The translations under genes and the position numbers were made by a program. Below are positions 5,631-6,398 of a stretch of 6,398 bases of DNA, piece after piece; the first letter of the stretch is position 1, and each line of letters starts with the position of its first letter. The notes beneath the pieces are model-generated. The model saw only the letters and a program-made list of their open reading frames with translations. It had not been told where the DNA came from and searched no databases. The DNA comes from an uncultured Candidatus Saccharibacteria bacterium (GTDB lineage: Bacteria; Patescibacteriota; Saccharimonadia; Saccharimonadales; Saccharimonadaceae): NCBI GenBank assembly GCA_934725355.1, contig CAKVAO010000011.1:1-6398 (forward strand), given 5' to 3'.

Positions 5631-6212
5631 ATGAAATATGGATATATTAGAGTCTCAACTAAGGAGCAGAATATAGATAGACAAAGAGATGCTTTGAGTG
5701 CTCTCGAACTAGATCAGATTTTTATAGATAAAATGTCGGGCAAAGATTTCAATCGTCCGTTGTATCAAAAGATGCTTCGGCGATTAAGGCCTAGCGATGT
5801 TATATATGTAAAGTCTATCGACCGCTTGGGTCGCAATTATAATGACATACAGGAACAGTGGCGACACCTTACTAAAGACTTGGGTGTAGATATTTGCGTT
5901 GTGGATATGCCGCTTTTAGATACGCGGCGCGGCAAGGATTTGATCGGAACATTTATTGCGGATTTAACACTGCAAATACTTAGCTTTGTAGCGCAGACTG
6001 AGCGCGATTACATTAAAGAGCGCCAGCGTGAAGGTATTGCTTCTGCAAAAGCTAGAGGTGTCCGATTTGGTAGGCCGCGAACATTAAGAATACCAGATGG
6101 ATTTGACGCGGTCTGCCAACAATGGGTCTCAGGAGACTTGAGCGGCAGTGAGGCGGCGCGCAAGCTGGGGATCAGTCGCAGTACATTTATGTGGCTGATA
6201 AAGCGAGGGTAA
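5631..6212 (+). CDS. serine recombinase, resolvase/invertase family
   Basis: 193 aa, the size of small resolvases and invertases (Tn3 resolvase, Hin, Gin). Such enzymes cut both strands at paired sites, form a phosphoserine link, and resolve or invert DNA. Seen: YIRVSTKEQNIDRQ with catalytic Ser9 and Arg7, KSIDRLGRN with Arg65 and Arg68, the long E-helix around 103-135 (TERDYIKERQREGI), the linker GVRFGRPR (143-150) that would enter the minor groove, and a C-terminal helix-turn-helix (158-191: GSEAARKLGISRSTFMWLI). All key residues are present. ATG 5631 is fixed by the usual KYGYIRVST start. It stands alone with no transposase in view. The next gene is probably a DNA methyltransferase, so it may belong to an accessory element or switch a flanking segment. 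Inverted GAGCTTTTGC-like sequences lie on either side. Confidence 0.93.
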   Translation: MKYGYIRVSTKEQNIDRQRDALSALELDQIFIDKMSGKDFNRPLYQKMLRRLRPSDVIYVKSIDRLGRNYNDIQEQWRHLTKDLGVDICVVDMPLLDTRRGKDLIGTFIADLTLQILSFVAQTERDYIKERQREGIASAKARGVRFGRPRTLRIPDGFDAVCQQWVSGDLSGSEAARKLGISRSTFMWLIKRG

Positions 6213-6312
6213 TCTAAATTTAGCAAAAAGCTCTACATTTCTACCAAAACATTACCGCCTTGTGTTTATAGAGTTATTACCTGTGGCGGATATGCTATAA
6301 TAATAGATACAA
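6213..6312 (+). other. intergenic region with promoter of the partial downstream gene
   Basis: No clear terminator follows the recombinase. A 10-bp palindrome CTAAATTTAG (6214-6223) comes first, then the inverted-repeat arms described above, then CCGCC..GGCGG about 27 bp apart (near 6255-6290). The promoter follows. Confidence 0.4.
6293..6301 (+). promoter_or_regulatory. extended -10 promoter of the partial methyltransferase gene
   Basis: TGCTATAAT is a perfect extended -10 (TGn plus TATAAT). It ends 11 nt before ATG 6313, giving a leader of about 5 nt. No Shine-Dalgarno site and no strong -35 are visible. Confidence 0.65.
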
Positions 6313-6398
6313 ATGAGTGAGAGAAATGTAGGAATATCTACTAAGCAAAAGCGTCAAATTAAGTCGCGCAAGCGTGTGGTTGATCATGGCGAAGTCTT
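6313..6398 (+). CDS. N-terminus of a probable DNA methyltransferase (restriction-modification), cut by window end
   Basis: Only 28 complete codons are in view, from ATG 6313 to the last base. The end reads KSRKRVVDHGEV and then TT, so the next residue is Phe or Leu. From memory, (Q/K)RV.DHGEVFT is a recurring N-terminal motif of SAM-dependent adenine methylases annotated as restriction subunit M or Eco57I-like enzymes. The start is supported by the extended -10 just upstream. The N-terminus is very basic (KQKRQIKSRKR). If correct, a restriction-modification or other defence gene lies directly right of the recombinase. The call rests on about ten residues, so it is tentative. No catalytic motif (NPPY type) is inside the window. 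Confidence 0.5.
   Translation, partial: MSERNVGISTKQKRQIKSRKRVVDHGEV

Larger units (their letters stand above)
5540..6233. repeat. short inverted repeats bracketing the recombinase gene
   Basis: GAGCTTTTGC (5540-5549) reappears inverted as GCAAAAAGCTC (6223-6233), differing only by one base in the A/T run. An 8-bp ACACAAGG at 5557-5564 also reappears inverted as CCTTGTGT around 6257-6264. Together the pairs bracket the recombinase gene. The arms are short and imperfect, so chance is possible. Confidence 0.35.

Noticed and set aside
154..6212. Recoded UGA (Gly code 25, as in SR1/Gracilibacteria)
   Set aside because: No complete gene ends at TGA, which made this worth checking. RNase HI, RadC and the recombinase reach normal length under the standard code with no in-frame TGA, so there is no sign of recoding.
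6008..6226. 72-aa minus-strand reading frame
   Set aside because: It is antisense to the helix-turn-helix end of the recombinase, with no initiation signals.

Overview
The window is about 6.4 kb of bacterial chromosome or contig with moderate GC. I infer a Patescibacteria/CPR member, most likely Candidatus Saccharibacteria (TM7). The reasons are compact genes, several apparently leaderless promoters, an FtsX-like permease with divergent sequence, and a mix of housekeeping and orphan genes. No search was possible, so the lineage is an informed guess. All seven complete genes stop at TAA or TAG and read full length under the standard code.

Left part (1-2327), minus strand: the window opens with two identical 68-bp tandem repeats and a degenerate start of a third. 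The third runs into the stop codon of a 431-aa transglutaminase-like protein with a C-terminal Cys-His-Asp triad and a proline-rich, internally duplicated N-terminus. Its start should be ATG at 1449, because the longer reading frame begins on a perfect -35 box. Upstream lies a terminator, then an unrecognised 146-aa gene with its own promoter and a strong Shine-Dalgarno site.

Middle (2045-2828): a divergent intergenic region drives a second unrecognised gene (133 aa) from a TTGACA-17-TACTAT promoter. Its roughly 93-nt leader is almost entirely four consecutive hairpins, the last of which holds the ribosome binding site. A strong terminator closes this gene. The two orphan genes thus form a divergent pair with intrinsic terminators on both outer sides.

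Right part (2844-6398), plus strand: RNase HI; an FtsX/MacB-like permease whose first membrane helix is split by two single-base frameshifts; RadC (JAMM); a serine recombinase; and the first 28 codons of what looks like a DNA adenine methyltransferase of a restriction-modification system. These genes appear to be transcribed singly rather than as a classic operon. Most have a -10 box only 6-11 nt before the start codon and no Shine-Dalgarno site, implying leaderless or near-leaderless mRNAs. The serine recombinase next to a probable R-M gene, with short inverted repeats around it, suggests the right end is an accessory or mobile segment.
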